A stretch of 64,000 bases of DNA from Rhodospirillum rubrum ATCC 11170 (GCF_000013085.1 NC_007643.1:753001-817000), one strand, 5' to 3'. Shown: positions 35,685 through 44,065, numbered from the stretch's first letter. Notes: a model not told the origin generated them from the letters alone. Made by a program: numbers and translations.

Positions 35685-37177
35685 GACGGTTCGATCTCCA
35701 GATAGGGCCCTACGTCGAAAGGTAGGGTTATATGAAAGGTGGTCCCCTGTCCAGGCACCGAGCCGACCGTGATCTCGCCGCCCAAACGCCGCACCAAAGT
35801 GCGGACATGGGCCAGTCCGATGCCCTCTCCGGGCTGGTCTTGCTCGCCGGAGCGACGGAACAGATCGAAGATCCGCTCATGGTCCTTCGGCTCGATCCCG
35901 CGGCCGGTGTCGGCCACCTGGAACAGGGCGCGCCCGCGGTCGATCCGCCCGGTGATCGTGACGGCGCAGGGGCGGCCGGGAAGGCGGTATTTTATGGCGT
36001 TGTCGATCAGGTTGGCGAAAATCTGGCTGAGCGCCAGCCGATCCGAGACGATTTCGGGCAGGTTTTTATCGACGCTGACCGTCGAACCGGTGTCTTGGAT
36101 GCTGTGGGTGGTGGTGGAGACCACGCTTTCCACCAGCGCCGTCATGTCGAGGCGTTCGGGGCTGATCGTGCGGCGGCCTTCGCGCGACAGCCGCAAGATG
36201 GCGTTGATCAAGCCGTCCATCTTGGCCGTCGAGGAGCGGATGAAGCCCACGGCTTCGGGCATGTCTTCAAAGATGGTGACACGAAGATCGCGCTCATCCT
36301 CGCTGAGCGCTCCGTCGCCCGTCTCGATCGGGTGGCGCGCCTGGAGGTCCTTCAGCCCAGCTTCGAGTTCGGCGGTGAAGCCCATGACGTTGACCAGCGG
36401 CGAGCGCAGATCGTGGCTGACGATATAGGCGAAGCGCTGGATCTCCTCGTTCGCCCGCTGAACCTCCTGGGTGCGGCCGCGCACCCGGCTTTCCAGGCTT
36501 TCGTTGAGCGAGCGCAATTGCGCCTGGGCCTGGGCCAGACTGGAATTGGCCCTGACGATCAGCCAGAAGGCGGTGCCGGCCACGCAGAGAATGAACAGTC
36601 CGCCGAAGGTCACCGCCCAGAACAGATAGGCCGAGCGGGTTTTCATCTCCTCGGACTGGGTCTGCAGGGCGCTTCTGAGCTCGGCCAGGGTGTCTTCCAG
36701 AACGGTTCGCGCCTGATCCATGGTCGTCTTGCCCGACCCGGCCAGGACCAGGGCCAGGGCCTCGTCCCATCGCCCGGCCTGGGCCAGATCCACCGTACGG
36801 GCCAATTCGGCGAGCTTGGCGTCGATCAGCGGCGTCAATTTGGCGCCAAGCCCGCTTTCCCAAGGGGTGTCCTGGATCAAGGCGTTCATAAGCCGCCGCT
36901 GTTCGCTCATCCGCGACAGCGCGTCGTGATAGGGCTGAAGATAGGCTGGGTCATGGGTCAGCAAATAGCCGCGCTGTCCGGTTTCCGCGTCCTGAAGCCC
37001 GCGGAAGGTGCGGGTCGCCCGCATATAGATCTCTTGGGTCTGGTCAAACGAGGTGGCGTAGATCTGCGTGCGATTGCCCAGCCAGACGGTCGCGAACAAC
37101 AAGAGGGCCAATCCGGCGAAGGCCGCGAGCAGAAGCGGAGCCGTCACTTTGGTGGAGGCGGGGGTGAGCGAGGGCAT
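35681..37177 (-). CDS. CHASE3-domain sensor histidine kinase
   Basis: The 498-residue protein starts with a membrane helix (about residues 10-32), then a CHASE3 sensory domain (to about 175; TFRGLQDAETGQRGYLLTHD is diagnostic), a second helix near 185-205, a coiled coil, a HisKA domain with His in YIVSHDLRSPLVNVMGFTAELE, and an HATPase domain (FANLIDNAIKYRLPGR, DTGRGIEPKDHERIF, GIGLAHVRTLVRRLGG). CHASE3 binds unknown extracytoplasmic signals. The ATG at 37177 starts the membrane helix; a long upstream Arg/Pro-rich extension in the same frame is not credible. First gene of a three-gene kinase-receiver-receiver/kinase operon. Confidence 0.88.
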   Translation of the reverse strand: MPSLTPASTKVTAPLLLAAFAGLALLLFATVWLGNRTQIYATSFDQTQEIYMRATRTFRGLQDAETGQRGYLLTHDPAYLQPYHDALSRMSEQRRLMNALIQDTPWESGLGAKLTPLIDAKLAELARTVDLAQAGRWDEALALVLAGSGKTTMDQARTVLEDTLAELRSALQTQSEEMKTRSAYLFWAVTFGGLFILCVAGTAFWLIVRANSSLAQAQAQLRSLNESLESRVRGRTQEVQRANEEIQRFAYIVSHDLRSPLVNVMGFTAELEAGLKDLQARHPIETGDGALSEDERDLRVTIFEDMPEAVGFIRSSTAKMDGLINAILRLSREGRRTISPERLDMTALVESVVSTTTHSIQDTGSTVSVDKNLPEIVSDRLALSQIFANLIDNAIKYRLPGRPCAVTITGRIDRGRALFQVADTGRGIEPKDHERIFDLFRRSGEQDQPGEGIGLAHVRTLVRRLGGEITVGSVPGQGTTFHITLPFDVGPYLEIEPS

Positions 37178-37411
37178 CGGGTGGCGGGCTTTCGCGGCGG
37201 GCGGGATGGGTGGGCGACGGGGTGGCGGCGGGACGGGCGCGCCTCGCCCCCTCTGGAGACCCGACCCAAACGCCGTGCCCTCCCTCCGGGTTCCGGGGAA
37301 TCGTCTTTTCCCGAAGGCGTCCGGTGGGGCGGGCGGAGCGGCGCGCGGCAAGGGCGATAGCGGCCTTTCCCGCCATCGCCGCGTTCCTCTGGTCCCGTCG
37401 CGCAAAAGCTG

Positions 37412-37440
37412 CCGCGTCAAAGGGGCCTCCTTTGACGCGG
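37412..37440. repeat. Palindrome CCGCGTCAAAGG/CCTTTGACGCGG
   Basis: Perfect 12-bp arms at 37412-37423 and 37429-37440 with a 5-nt centre. It lies 6 bp beyond the leftward cobT stop, so it may end that transcript, although no T-run follows. Its GCGT-AAAGGG / CCCTTT-ACGC design recurs at 40069, 47377 and 49373. Confidence 0.7.
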
Positions 37441-37446
37441 TGAGGT

Positions 37447-38460
37447 CTAGTCGTGGTCGGTGACCCCGGCCTCGGCGAAGGTGGACATGCCCATATGGCA
37501 CTGGCAGGCGGCCTTGAGCAGCGGCACCGCTGTGACCGCGCCCGTCGCCTCGCCCAGGGCCATGCCGATGTCAAGCAGCGGGTCGAGGCCGAGGGCCTTG
37601 ACCAGCCGGCGGTGGCCGGGTTCGCGCGAGACGTGGCCAAGGACGCAATGGTCAAGGGCGTCGGCGGCGACGGCCTTCAGGCAGGCGGCGGCCGAACACA
37701 CGATGAAACCATCCAGGACCACCGGCACCCGGGCGAGGCGGGCGGCGATGATGCCGCCGGCGATGGCGGCCAATTCGCGCCCGCCCAGGCGGCGCAGGAT
37801 CTCCAGGCCGTCGCCGGCCTTGGCGTGACGGGCCGCCCCTTCGGCCACCACCTTGATCTTGGTATCAAGCGCCGAACCGCTGACGCCGCTGCCCGGACCG
37901 GTCCAATCCTCGGCCGTGCCGCCATAGAGGGCGAGGGCGATGGCGGCGGCGGCGGTGGTGTTGGCGATGCCCATCTCGCCCAGGCACAGGCAATCGGCGC
38001 CGGCCAGATCCATCCCCAGGCCGATATTAAGCGCGGCCACCACCTCGGCCTCGTCCATCGCCGGTTCCTGGTTGAAGGGCTTGGTCGGATGGTCAAGGTC
38101 GATCTCGGTCACCCCCAGGCGAACGCCGAAGGCCCGGCACAGCTGGTTGATGGCGGCGCCGCCCTTGCGGTAATTGGCGACCATCTGCAGCGTGACCTCG
38201 GGCGGGAAGGCCGAAACGCCCAGGGCGGCGACTCCGTGATTGCCGGCGAAGACATGGGCGACGGGCGCCTGCATGGCCGGCGGATGGCGTCCTTGCCAAG
38301 CGCTCAGGAAGGCGGCGAGCTGTTCGATCCGTCCCAGCGCGCCCCGGGGCTTGGTCAGCTGCGGCTCGCGGGCCAGGGCGATATCGCGACAGACGGTGTC
38401 GGGGCCGGGAAGGGTGCCGAGAAGGACGCGCAGGTCGTCAAGGGTCTGGATCATTGGCAA
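37447..38460 (-). CDS. cobT: Nicotinate-nucleotide--dimethylbenzimidazole phosphoribosyltransferase
   Basis: The 337-residue enzyme makes alpha-ribazole phosphate for the lower nucleotide loop of cobalamin. CobT motifs are present: FAGNHGVAALGVSAFP (about residues 71-86), CLGEMGIANTT (about 159-169), and VLDGFIVCSAAA (about 245-256). The TTG at 38460 has GGAAG at good spacing; ATG two codons later is the alternative. It is transcribed away from cobS, with 112 bp between them. Confidence 0.93.
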   Translation of the reverse strand: MPMIQTLDDLRVLLGTLPGPDTVCRDIALAREPQLTKPRGALGRIEQLAAFLSAWQGRHPPAMQAPVAHVFAGNHGVAALGVSAFPPEVTLQMVANYRKGGAAINQLCRAFGVRLGVTEIDLDHPTKPFNQEPAMDEAEVVAALNIGLGMDLAGADCLCLGEMGIANTTAAAAIALALYGGTAEDWTGPGSGVSGSALDTKIKVVAEGAARHAKAGDGLEILRRLGGRELAAIAGGIIAARLARVPVVLDGFIVCSAAACLKAVAADALDHCVLGHVSREPGHRRLVKALGLDPLLDIGMALGEATGAVTAVPLLKAACQCHMGMSTFAEAGVTDHD

Positions 38461-38572
38461 GGGGTTTCTTCCTGATAAGGCGGGTGAGGACTGGCAAGAC
38501 GCGGTACGATCCGCTATGGGAAGAGCCCCGGACGGGGCAAGCGGCCCGTTCTTTGACTGGTGATTACACCCC
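38461..38572. other. cobT/cobS divergent promoter region
   Basis: Both genes start from this 112-bp gap, so it must hold two outward promoters. I looked for a cobalamin riboswitch (B12 box GCCACTG and a preceding GCCCCCGCAACT-like core) and did not see one. Confidence 0.45.
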
Positions 38573-39358
38573 TTGACCGATCAAACCAAGCCTTCGTGGA
38601 CTGCCGACCGTGGTGCCGATCTGCTCGGCGCCTTGTTCTTCCTGACCCGTTTGCCGACGCCGACGACCCATACCCCGCCCCCCTTCACCCGGGCGGTCTG
38701 GGCCTTTCCGCTGGCCGGCGCCCTGGTTGGGTTGATCGGCGCCCTGGCGGTGGGCGGTGCCCAAGCCCTGGGCCTGTCGCCGACCCTGGCCGCCCTGCTG
38801 GGCGTCAGCGTCATGGCCCTGGTCACCGGGGCCATGCACGAGGACGCCGTGGCCGATATCGCCGATGGCTTCGGCGGTGGACGGACGCGCGAGCGGGTGC
38901 TTGAGATCATGCGCGACAGCCGGGTTGGCGCCTTTGGCGTCACCGCCCTGGTGCTGGTTTTGGCGCTGCGCGTCGCCGCCCTCGCTGCCCTGGCCGGCGG
39001 ACCCTGGGCGATGGCGGCGCTGGTCTGTGCCGCCGGCCTGGGGCGCGGCGCGGCGGTGCTGATGCTGGGGTTGTTACCGCCGGCGCGCACCGATGGCCTG
39101 GGCGCCAGTTTCGGCCGGCCCCAACAGGCGTCTTTGGCTTTCGCCCTGATCTTGTGCCTGGTGCTGGCGGTGGTTTTGTTGCCCGGCGCCGCCCCGGCCG
39201 TCGCCCTGGTCGGCATGGTGGCGCCGACCCTTTATCTGGCTTGGCGGGCCAAGGTGCGGATCGGAGGGCAGACCGGCGATGTGGCCGGCGCCGCCGCCCT
39301 GATCGGCGAGACCCTGGCCCTGGTCGGGCTGTCGGCGATGCTGGGGGCGGCCCCATGA
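38573..39358 (+). CDS. cobS: Adenosylcobinamide-GDP ribazoletransferase (cobalamin synthase)
   Basis: The 261-residue integral-membrane enzyme joins alpha-ribazole to adenosylcobinamide-GDP, the last loop-assembly step. The metal-binding signature is clear: HEDAVADIADGFGGGRTRERVLEIMRDSR contains the D-x3-D-x2-D pattern (about residues 86-114). At least five membrane helices are visible. The TTG start at 38573 opens MTDQTKPSWTAD. The stop overlaps the cobC start as ATGA. Confidence 0.93.
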   Translation: MTDQTKPSWTADRGADLLGALFFLTRLPTPTTHTPPPFTRAVWAFPLAGALVGLIGALAVGGAQALGLSPTLAALLGVSVMALVTGAMHEDAVADIADGFGGGRTRERVLEIMRDSRVGAFGVTALVLVLALRVAALAALAGGPWAMAALVCAAGLGRGAAVLMLGLLPPARTDGLGASFGRPQQASLAFALILCLVLAVVLLPGAAPAVALVGMVAPTLYLAWRAKVRIGGQTGDVAGAAALIGETLALVGLSAMLGAAP

Positions 39359-39993
39359 GGACGCCGGGCGCGCGGCCGGCCGAGGCCACCCGCTGGTGGT
39401 GGATCCGCCATGCCCCGGTGCCCGATCCCGAGGGCCGCATTCTTGGCCAGCTTGATACCGCCTGCGATACCTCCGATCGCGATGTCTTCGACGTGCTGGC
39501 CAGCCGGCTGCCCGGCGGGGCGGTGTTGATCGTCACCCCCTTGCTGCGCACCCGCCAGACCGCCGACGCCCTGGAACTGGCCGGGGCCCGCCTTCTTCCC
39601 CCGGAAGAAGAGCCGGCCTTTCTTGAACAGGATTTCGGCCACTGGCAGGGGCGGACCTGGGGGGCCTTGATGACGCTTACCCCCCCCGATCAGGCGGTTG
39701 AGGCCTTTTGGCGCTCGCCCGGCACCACGGCGCCGCCGGCCGGGGAAAGCTTCGCCATGGTGATGGACAGGGTGGCCCGGGCGGTGGAAGCTTGGAGCGC
39801 GCGCCTGGGCGTGCGCGACGTGGTCGCCATCGCCCATGCCGGCACCATTCGCGCCGCCGTGGCCCAGGCTTTGGGGCTGTCGCCCGATACCGCCCTGCGC
39901 TTGGTCATCGATCCGCAATCGCTGACCCGCATCGACCACTTCGTCGCCTCGGGCGGCTGGGCGGTGCGGTCGATGAACGAGACCTTACCTTAG
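39355..39993 (+). CDS. cobC: Histidine phosphatase, probable alpha-ribazole phosphatase CobC
   Basis: The 212-residue phosphatase has the catalytic RHA motif as WWIRHAPVPDPEG (His about residue 19), the phosphate-pocket Arg in TPLLRTRQTADALE, the Glu in LEQDFGHWQGRTW, and the second His in AIAHAGTIRA. Alpha-ribazole phosphate dephosphorylation is inferred from its ATGA coupling to cobS and its position before cobU. The ATG at 39355 gives a normal-size enzyme; the upstream open frame runs inside cobS. The stop codon TAG at 39991-39993 lies inside a palindromic repeat, so the last residues may have been changed by its insertion. Confidence 0.85.
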   Translation: MRTPGARPAEATRWWWIRHAPVPDPEGRILGQLDTACDTSDRDVFDVLASRLPGGAVLIVTPLLRTRQTADALELAGARLLPPEEEPAFLEQDFGHWQGRTWGALMTLTPPDQAVEAFWRSPGTTAPPAGESFAMVMDRVARAVEAWSARLGVRDVVAIAHAGTIRAAVAQALGLSPDTALRLVIDPQSLTRIDHFVASGGWAVRSMNETLP

Positions 39994-40044
39994 AGCGGCG
40001 CGCGGAAAAGTGGGTGCCGGTTTTCCGCGCCATCGCCGCTCTAA
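39990..40044. repeat. Large palindrome with GAAAA..TTTTC core at the cobC 3' end
   Basis: Arms TTAGAGCGGCG (39990-40000) and CGCCGCTCTAA (40034-40044) are exact complements, and inner arms CGCGGAAAA (40001-40009) and TTTTCCGCG (40021-40029) extend the hairpin around GTGGGTGCCGG. This resembles the dispersed AGAGC...GAAAAGTGGG-x-x-CCGGTTTTC...GCTCT palindromes common in alphaproteobacterial intergenic regions. It overlaps the cobC stop codon. Confidence 0.8.
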
Positions 40045-40056
40045 TTTATTGAATCT

Positions 40057-40105
40057 AGATCAAAGTTTCTGCGTTAAAGGGATCCCGTTTAACGCAGTTT
40101 GATCT
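40057..40105. repeat. Nested palindrome next to the 39990-40044 repeat
   Basis: Outer arms AGATCAAA (40057-40064) and TTTGATCT (40098-40105) enclose inner arms CTGCGTTAAA (40069-40078) and TTTAACGCAG (40088-40097). Only 12 bp separate it from the preceding palindrome, so the two may form one compound repeat. The core is of the GCGT-AAAGGG type seen at three other sites. Confidence 0.75.
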
Positions 40106-40145
40106 GAAGCGGCGTCGCCTTTCCCCAAGCGCAAGGCGGTCGCCC

Positions 40146-40736
40146 GTGGCCTGGAGCGCGCGCGTGAGCATTCTTCCCTTCGATCCCGAAACGGCCCCCC
40201 CCGGGCCGCGGCTGACCCTGGTATTGGGCGGGGCGCGGTCGGGCAAAAGCCGGCTGGCCGAGCGTTTGGTTCTGCGCCACGGCGCCCAGGCACTTTACGT
40301 CGCCACCGCCGAGGTCGGCGAGGATGGCGAGATGGCCGAGCGGGTGGAGGCCCACCGGGCGCGGCGCGGCGCGGGCTGGACGACGGTGGAGGCGCCAATG
40401 AGCCTGCCCGTGGCGCTGATGGCCCATGGCGGCGACGCTCAGCGGCCGATCCTGGTCGATTGCCTGACGCTGTGGCTGTCTAATCTGATGCTGGCCGATC
40501 GGCCGGAAGAACCGGCCATCGCCGCCCTGGAAGGGGCCTTGCGCAATGTCCGCTCCCCCGTCGTGCTGGTTAGCAACGAGGTCGGGCAGGGCATCGTGCC
40601 GATGGAGGCGCTGAGCCGGCGCTTTCGCGACGCCCAGGGGGTGCTCAATCAGCGCATGGCCACGCTCTGCGGCCGGGTGGTATTATGCGCCGCAGGACTA
40701 CCCTTGGTTCTTAAAGATCTGCCTGATTTGGAGTGA
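40146..40736 (+). CDS. cobU: Adenosylcobinamide kinase/guanylyltransferase
   Basis: The 196-residue enzyme phosphorylates adenosylcobinamide and transfers GMP to it. The P-loop GGARSGKSRLAERL (about residues 27-40), the active-site LVDCLTLWLSNLML (about 99-112), the SNEVGQGIVP motif, and the guanylylation His near EAHRARRG are present. The GTG at 40146 is chosen; GTG at 40164 is possible. CobW follows 3 bp later, so the cob genes form one rightward operon after the repeats. Confidence 0.93.
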   Translation: MAWSARVSILPFDPETAPPGPRLTLVLGGARSGKSRLAERLVLRHGAQALYVATAEVGEDGEMAERVEAHRARRGAGWTTVEAPMSLPVALMAHGGDAQRPILVDCLTLWLSNLMLADRPEEPAIAALEGALRNVRSPVVLVSNEVGQGIVPMEALSRRFRDAQGVLNQRMATLCGRVVLCAAGLPLVLKDLPDLE

Positions 40737-40739
40737 CCG

Positions 40740-41792
40740 ATGAGCGTTTCCGCCCGCCATGCCCCCCGCCGCATTCCCGCCACCGTGATCACCGGCTTTC
40801 TGGGGGCGGGCAAGACCACCCTGGTGCGTCATTTGATGGAACATGCCGGCGGCCGACGCATCGCCCTGATCATCAATGAATTCGGCGATGTCGGCATGGA
40901 CCGCGAGATCCTGGCGGCCTGCGGCGTCGCCGGCTGCGCCGAGGATGACATCGTCGAACTGGCCAATGGCTGCATCTGCTGCACGGTGGCCGATGAATTC
41001 CTGCCGACGATGGAGGCGCTGCTCGCCCGGCCGCAGCCGCCCGAGCATATCATCATCGAAACCTCGGGCCTCGCCCTGCCCAAGCCGCTGGTCCGCGCCT
41101 TTGATTGGCCCGACGTGCGGGCGCGGGTAACGGTGGACGGGGTGGTGGCGGTGGTCGACGCCCGCTCGGTCCACGATGGCCGCTTCACCGAGGATCCGGC
41201 CGGTCTGGCGGCGCGCCGGGCCGCCGATCCGGCGCTTGATCACGACAATCCGCTGGAAGAGGTTTTCGAGGATCAGTTGCTGTGCGCCGATATGGTCGTG
41301 CTCAACAAGGTCGATCTGCTGAGCGAGGCCGAGACGGCGGCGCTGATCGCCGAGCTGGGCGGCCGCCTGCGCCCGGGCACCCGGCTGGTGCCCGTGGTCG
41401 AGGGCCGGGTCGATCCCGCCGTGGCCCTTGGCCTGATGGCCGGGGTGGAGGACGACCTTGAGGGCCGCCCCAGCCACCACGATACGGCGACCGATCACGA
41501 CCACGACGATTTCCACAGCTTCGTCGTTGGCCTGGGCGCCGTGGCCGATCCGGCCGAGGCCCGCCAGCGCCTGGGCGCGGTGATCGCCGATCACGACATC
41601 TTGCGCATCAAGGGATTTTTGGCGGTGCCGGGCAAGCCGATGCGCCATCTGATCCAGGCGGTCGGCCCGCGGGTTTCGGGCTATTACGACCGGCCGTGGC
41701 GGGACGACGAGGCCCGCGAATCGCGATTGGTGGTGATCGGCCTGCGCGGATTGGACGAGGCGGCGATTCGCGGCGCCCTGGTCGGCCTGTAA
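40740..41792 (+). CDS. cobW: CobW/COG0523 GTPase, metal chaperone for cobalamin synthesis
   Basis: The 350-residue G3E-family GTPase has a P-loop GFLGAGKTTLVRHLM (about residues 19-33), the metal-binding CICC motif NGCICCTVADEFL (about 78-90), the Walker B ETSGLALP, NKVD (about 192-195) and a His/Asp-rich segment HHDTATDHDHDDFH (about 243-256) that fits metal binding. CobW proteins are thought to supply cobalt to CobNST chelatase. Its cobU neighbour supports this over the zinc or nitrile hydratase subfamilies. No cobN follows, although it commonly does. Confidence 0.9.
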   Translation: MSVSARHAPRRIPATVITGFLGAGKTTLVRHLMEHAGGRRIALIINEFGDVGMDREILAACGVAGCAEDDIVELANGCICCTVADEFLPTMEALLARPQPPEHIIIETSGLALPKPLVRAFDWPDVRARVTVDGVVAVVDARSVHDGRFTEDPAGLAARRAADPALDHDNPLEEVFEDQLLCADMVVLNKVDLLSEAETAALIAELGGRLRPGTRLVPVVEGRVDPAVALGLMAGVEDDLEGRPSHHDTATDHDHDDFHSFVVGLGAVADPAEARQRLGAVIADHDILRIKGFLAVPGKPMRHLIQAVGPRVSGYYDRPWRDDEARESRLVVIGLRGLDEAAIRGALVGL

Positions 41793-41876
41793 GCGGCCGG
41801 GCCCGTCCCTCCGGGCTTGGTTCGGCCAGTGGTCGGCCAAGCCCGGGGGCGGGAGCCTTTTACGAGACGGGAGTTT

Positions 41877-42188
41877 TTACGAGACGAAGGTGTGGATGCG
41901 CGGCATGTCGCGGCGGCGGCGCGGGCGCGGCCGACAGGTAACCGACAGGCCAAGGCCAAGGGCGCCGATGACCACCCAGGCCGGCCAATCAAGCAGGCGG
42001 GCGGCGAGATCGGCGATCGTATTGGCCGAAGCGGCGGGATGGGGAACGCTGCCCGACAACAAGGTCCACACCTCGCGGGTGGCCAATCCATCATAAGACC
42101 CCGTTCCAAGGGCCAAAACCGCCTCGCCGGACGCGACGAGAACGGCCACGGTGAGCAGAAGCCACCCTAGGATACGCCCGATTATCAT
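41877..42188 (-). CDS. Small two-helix membrane protein, unknown
   Basis: The 103-residue protein has two hydrophobic helices (about residues 4-28 and 67-86) and a basic C-terminal tail (CRPRPRRRR). Between the helices lies a 35-residue loop (DGLATREVWTLLSG) expected outside the membrane. No family recognised. The ATG lies at the edge of the gap before tRNA-Ser. Its last codons and stop are in the second copy of a 12-bp direct repeat TTTTACGAGACG (41858-41869 and 41875-41886), which may have set the C-terminus. Confidence 0.6.
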   Translation of the reverse strand: MIIGRILGWLLLTVAVLVASGEAVLALGTGSYDGLATREVWTLLSGSVPHPAASANTIADLAARLLDWPAWVVIGALGLGLSVTCRPRPRRRRDMPRIHTFVS

Positions 42189-42405
42189 TGCAATTCCGGG
42201 GCTACAGACATTTTTTTGAGCGATTGCCGGTAAACTTTGCGCCTAAAGGGTCAGCTATTCAATAGGATTTGTCTTTTGGCGATGCGTTGGTACCAGTGAA
42301 ATCGGGTGTTGCCAAGGCGGAGTCAAATCGCTATTTTCCGCGACCTGCAAACGTCCGCCGCAAAGCGGACGTCCGAGTCCCCGCCAAGATCAGGGGACTC
42401 CCGGT
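42189..42405. other. 217-bp leader region of tRNA-Ser with two hairpins
   Basis: No gene is seen. Two stable hairpins precede the tRNA: ACGTCCGC/GCGGACGT (42351-42358, 42365-42372) and GAGTCCCC/GGGGACTC (42375-42382, 42393-42400). The tRNA promoter is presumably upstream at 42190-42340; boxes are not clear. Confidence 0.4.
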
Positions 42406-42496
42406 GGAGGGGTGGCCGAGTGGTCGATGGCGCACGCCTGGAAAGTGTGTATACGTCAAAAGCGTATCGTGGGTTCGAATCCCACCCCCTCCGCCA
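42406..42496 (+). tRNA. tRNA-Ser (GGA anticodon)
   Basis: The acceptor stem GGAGGGG pairs with CCCCTCC followed by G and encoded CCA at 42494-42496. The D arm TGGCCGAGTGG, the anticodon loop CTGGAAA (GGA, serine UCC/UCU codons), a long variable arm and the T arm GTGGGTTCGAATCCCAC are present. The long variable arm confirms class II serine tRNA. An integrase gene begins 87 bp downstream, so this tRNA is the probable integration site of the following island. Confidence 0.95.
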
Positions 42497-42519
42497 TTCC
42501 TGCGGTAAGCCGCAGGAAT
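42496..42519 (+). terminator. Hairpin immediately after tRNA-Ser
   Basis: Perfect 10-bp arms ATTCCTGCGG (42496-42505) and CCGCAGGAAT (42510-42519), 4-nt loop, starting at the final A of CCA. It may serve as the tRNA 3' processing/termination hairpin, or as part of the attachment site. No T-run is present. Confidence 0.55.
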
Positions 42520-42582
42520 ACTAAGTTCCGAGCAGTTTGAGTGGTGCGAACGCCCCCTGTGATCCACGGGGGTGATCCACAC

Positions 42583-42846
42583 ATGCTCGGCGCGACCTAC
42601 GTCAAACGCCATCCCAGGACGGGCGGCTACTACTTCCGACGCCGCGTTCCCGACCATCTCAAGCCGAGCATCGGCACCGTTGAGATCATCAGGTCGCTGG
42701 CGACAAAATCGCTCGATGAAGCCAAGCGACTGTCCCGCCCCCTTGCCGACGCCACTGATGCGCTGTTCGAAGAGGCTGAAGGGCTTGGGGGTAGCGAGCG
42801 CGTTTCCCAACCCGAAGGCTGGCACAGCGACTTCATTACTAATTGA
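42583..42846 (+). pseudogene. N-terminal part of tyrosine integrase (DUF6538-like), ended by in-frame TGA
   Basis: The 87-residue product begins MLGATYVKRHPRTGGYYFRRRVPDHLKP, the N-terminal beta-strand domain (DUF6538) that opens many alphaproteobacterial phage integrases. The frame then reads EIIRSLATKSLDEAKRLSR and stops at TGA 42844-42846. The catalytic part continues in the same frame (next feature), and codons between the two are an unremarkable linker, so this looks like one gene with a nonsense codon. Bases 42676-42786 are repeated exactly in inverted orientation at 45848-45958. Confidence 0.65.
42676..42786 (+). repeat. Left copy of perfect 111-bp inverted repeat
   Basis: This segment of the integrase N-terminal frame is identical, in reverse complement, to 45848-45958. 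The identity stops abruptly on both sides. Such length and identity point to a recent duplication. Confidence 0.9.
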
Positions 42847-42903
42847 CTGGATAGCGCCTCAGGACGGCGGAGTGATGTCGCCCCTGCCACCGCATCCACC
42901 ATC

Positions 42904-44064
42904 GTGTCCGTGCCGCCAGAGGCGTCTACGCCATCCCCTGAGTCTGCACCAGCGCCAATACCGCCTCCTGCCGTCCCCCAACCCATCCAGCAGTCTCAGC
43001 CGATTCTGCCGCCGCAGCGTATCGCTACCGTGCAGGAGGTGTTCGACCGCTACCTGAGCAAATTCGACCGACGACCACGCACCGAGCAGGCGTGGCGCAG
43101 GCATATGGAGATGTTCCTCGAACTCAGCGGACTAACGTGGGTCGCCCACATCCACACGGTGAACGACGCGCACGTGGAAGATTTCATCCTGGCGCTTCGA
43201 AAACTTCCCGCGCGTCGCCAGGGGGCAAATTTCAGAACGCTGACGCTGGCGCAGATGATCGACAAGTTCGGTGCTTCCGCCGATGTGCCAAAGCTTGACC
43301 AGCGATCCATCAACGTGAAGATCGACGCCCTTCGGGCAGTCTTCTACTACGCACAGCGGCACAAGTACCGCTTGGACAACCCATTCGTCGGCAAGGTATC
43401 GAAGCGGGCGACGAAGCGGGTAAAACCCAAGCCACGACTGCCGTTCGATGCCGATGAACTGGCGTCAATTTTCGGAAACGAAATGTTCCAAATGCCGCCC
43501 CACCAGTGGGAGGGCAAGCATTGGCTTACGGTGATCGCCCTGTACGCTGGCGCACGCATGGAGGAGATTGGTCAGCTTCGGGTAATTGACTACCGTATGC
43601 GAGATGGCATCACCTACTTTGCCATCACGGCGATGGAGTCTGACGACCGAGATGACTCGCCCAAAAAATCGCTGAAGACGGTTGGCTCTGAACGAGAAAT
43701 CCCCGTTCACCCAGTCCTGATCCAACTGGGTTTGACCCGACACGTCCAGCGGATGAAAGCAATTGGGGAGTCCCGCATGTTCCCTGACATCCGTGCCAAC
43801 GGGGAAGAGATCACCACCGCCTATAGCAAGTGGTTCGGTCGGTTCCTGACCAAACTCGGCATCACCTCACCCCAGAAGGTCTTTCATAGCTTCCGACACA
43901 CATTTAAGGACGCCTGCCGAAACTGCGGCGTCCCCCGCGAGGTGGCGGAGGTGCTGATGGGTCACGCGGGGCGTACCGTGGGGGACAGCTACGGGACGGG
44001 GTACAGCTTGGCGGTGCTGGCGTTTGAGGTCCGCAAGATTTCCTTCGGAACCAGATTTGAGTGA
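42904..44064 (+). CDS. Site-specific tyrosine recombinase (integrase), core-binding and catalytic domains
   Basis: The 386-residue product starts after a Pro/Ser-rich linker. It has a SAM-like core-binding domain (about residues 45-165; EVFDRYLSKFDRRPRTEQAW) and a catalytic domain with ARMEEIGQL (Arg I), HSFRHTFKDACR (H-x-x-R), LMGHAGRT (His III) and the nucleophile Tyr in VGDSYGTG. All five are present, so the core could be active. GTG at 42904 opens the frame; the N-terminal arm-binding domain is separated by an upstream in-frame TGA, so the protein may lack it. Its position 87 bp after the tRNA is standard for integrases. Confidence 0.85.
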   Translation: MSVPPEASTPSPESAPAPIPPPAVPQPIQQSQPILPPQRIATVQEVFDRYLSKFDRRPRTEQAWRRHMEMFLELSGLTWVAHIHTVNDAHVEDFILALRKLPARRQGANFRTLTLAQMIDKFGASADVPKLDQRSINVKIDALRAVFYYAQRHKYRLDNPFVGKVSKRATKRVKPKPRLPFDADELASIFGNEMFQMPPHQWEGKHWLTVIALYAGARMEEIGQLRVIDYRMRDGITYFAITAMESDDRDDSPKKSLKTVGSEREIPVHPVLIQLGLTRHVQRMKAIGESRMFPDIRANGEEITTAYSKWFGRFLTKLGITSPQKVFHSFRHTFKDACRNCGVPREVAEVLMGHAGRTVGDSYGTGYSLAVLAFEVRKISFGTRFE

Positions 44065-44065
44065 T

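Noticed and set aside
38461-38572. Cobalamin riboswitch before cobS or cobT
   Set aside because: No B12 box or core consensus was found on either strand.
39154-39354. Longer N-terminus for cobC
   Set aside because: The added 67 residues are Arg/Gly-rich and lie inside cobS; ATG 39355 overlaps the cobS stop as ATGA, the usual coupling.
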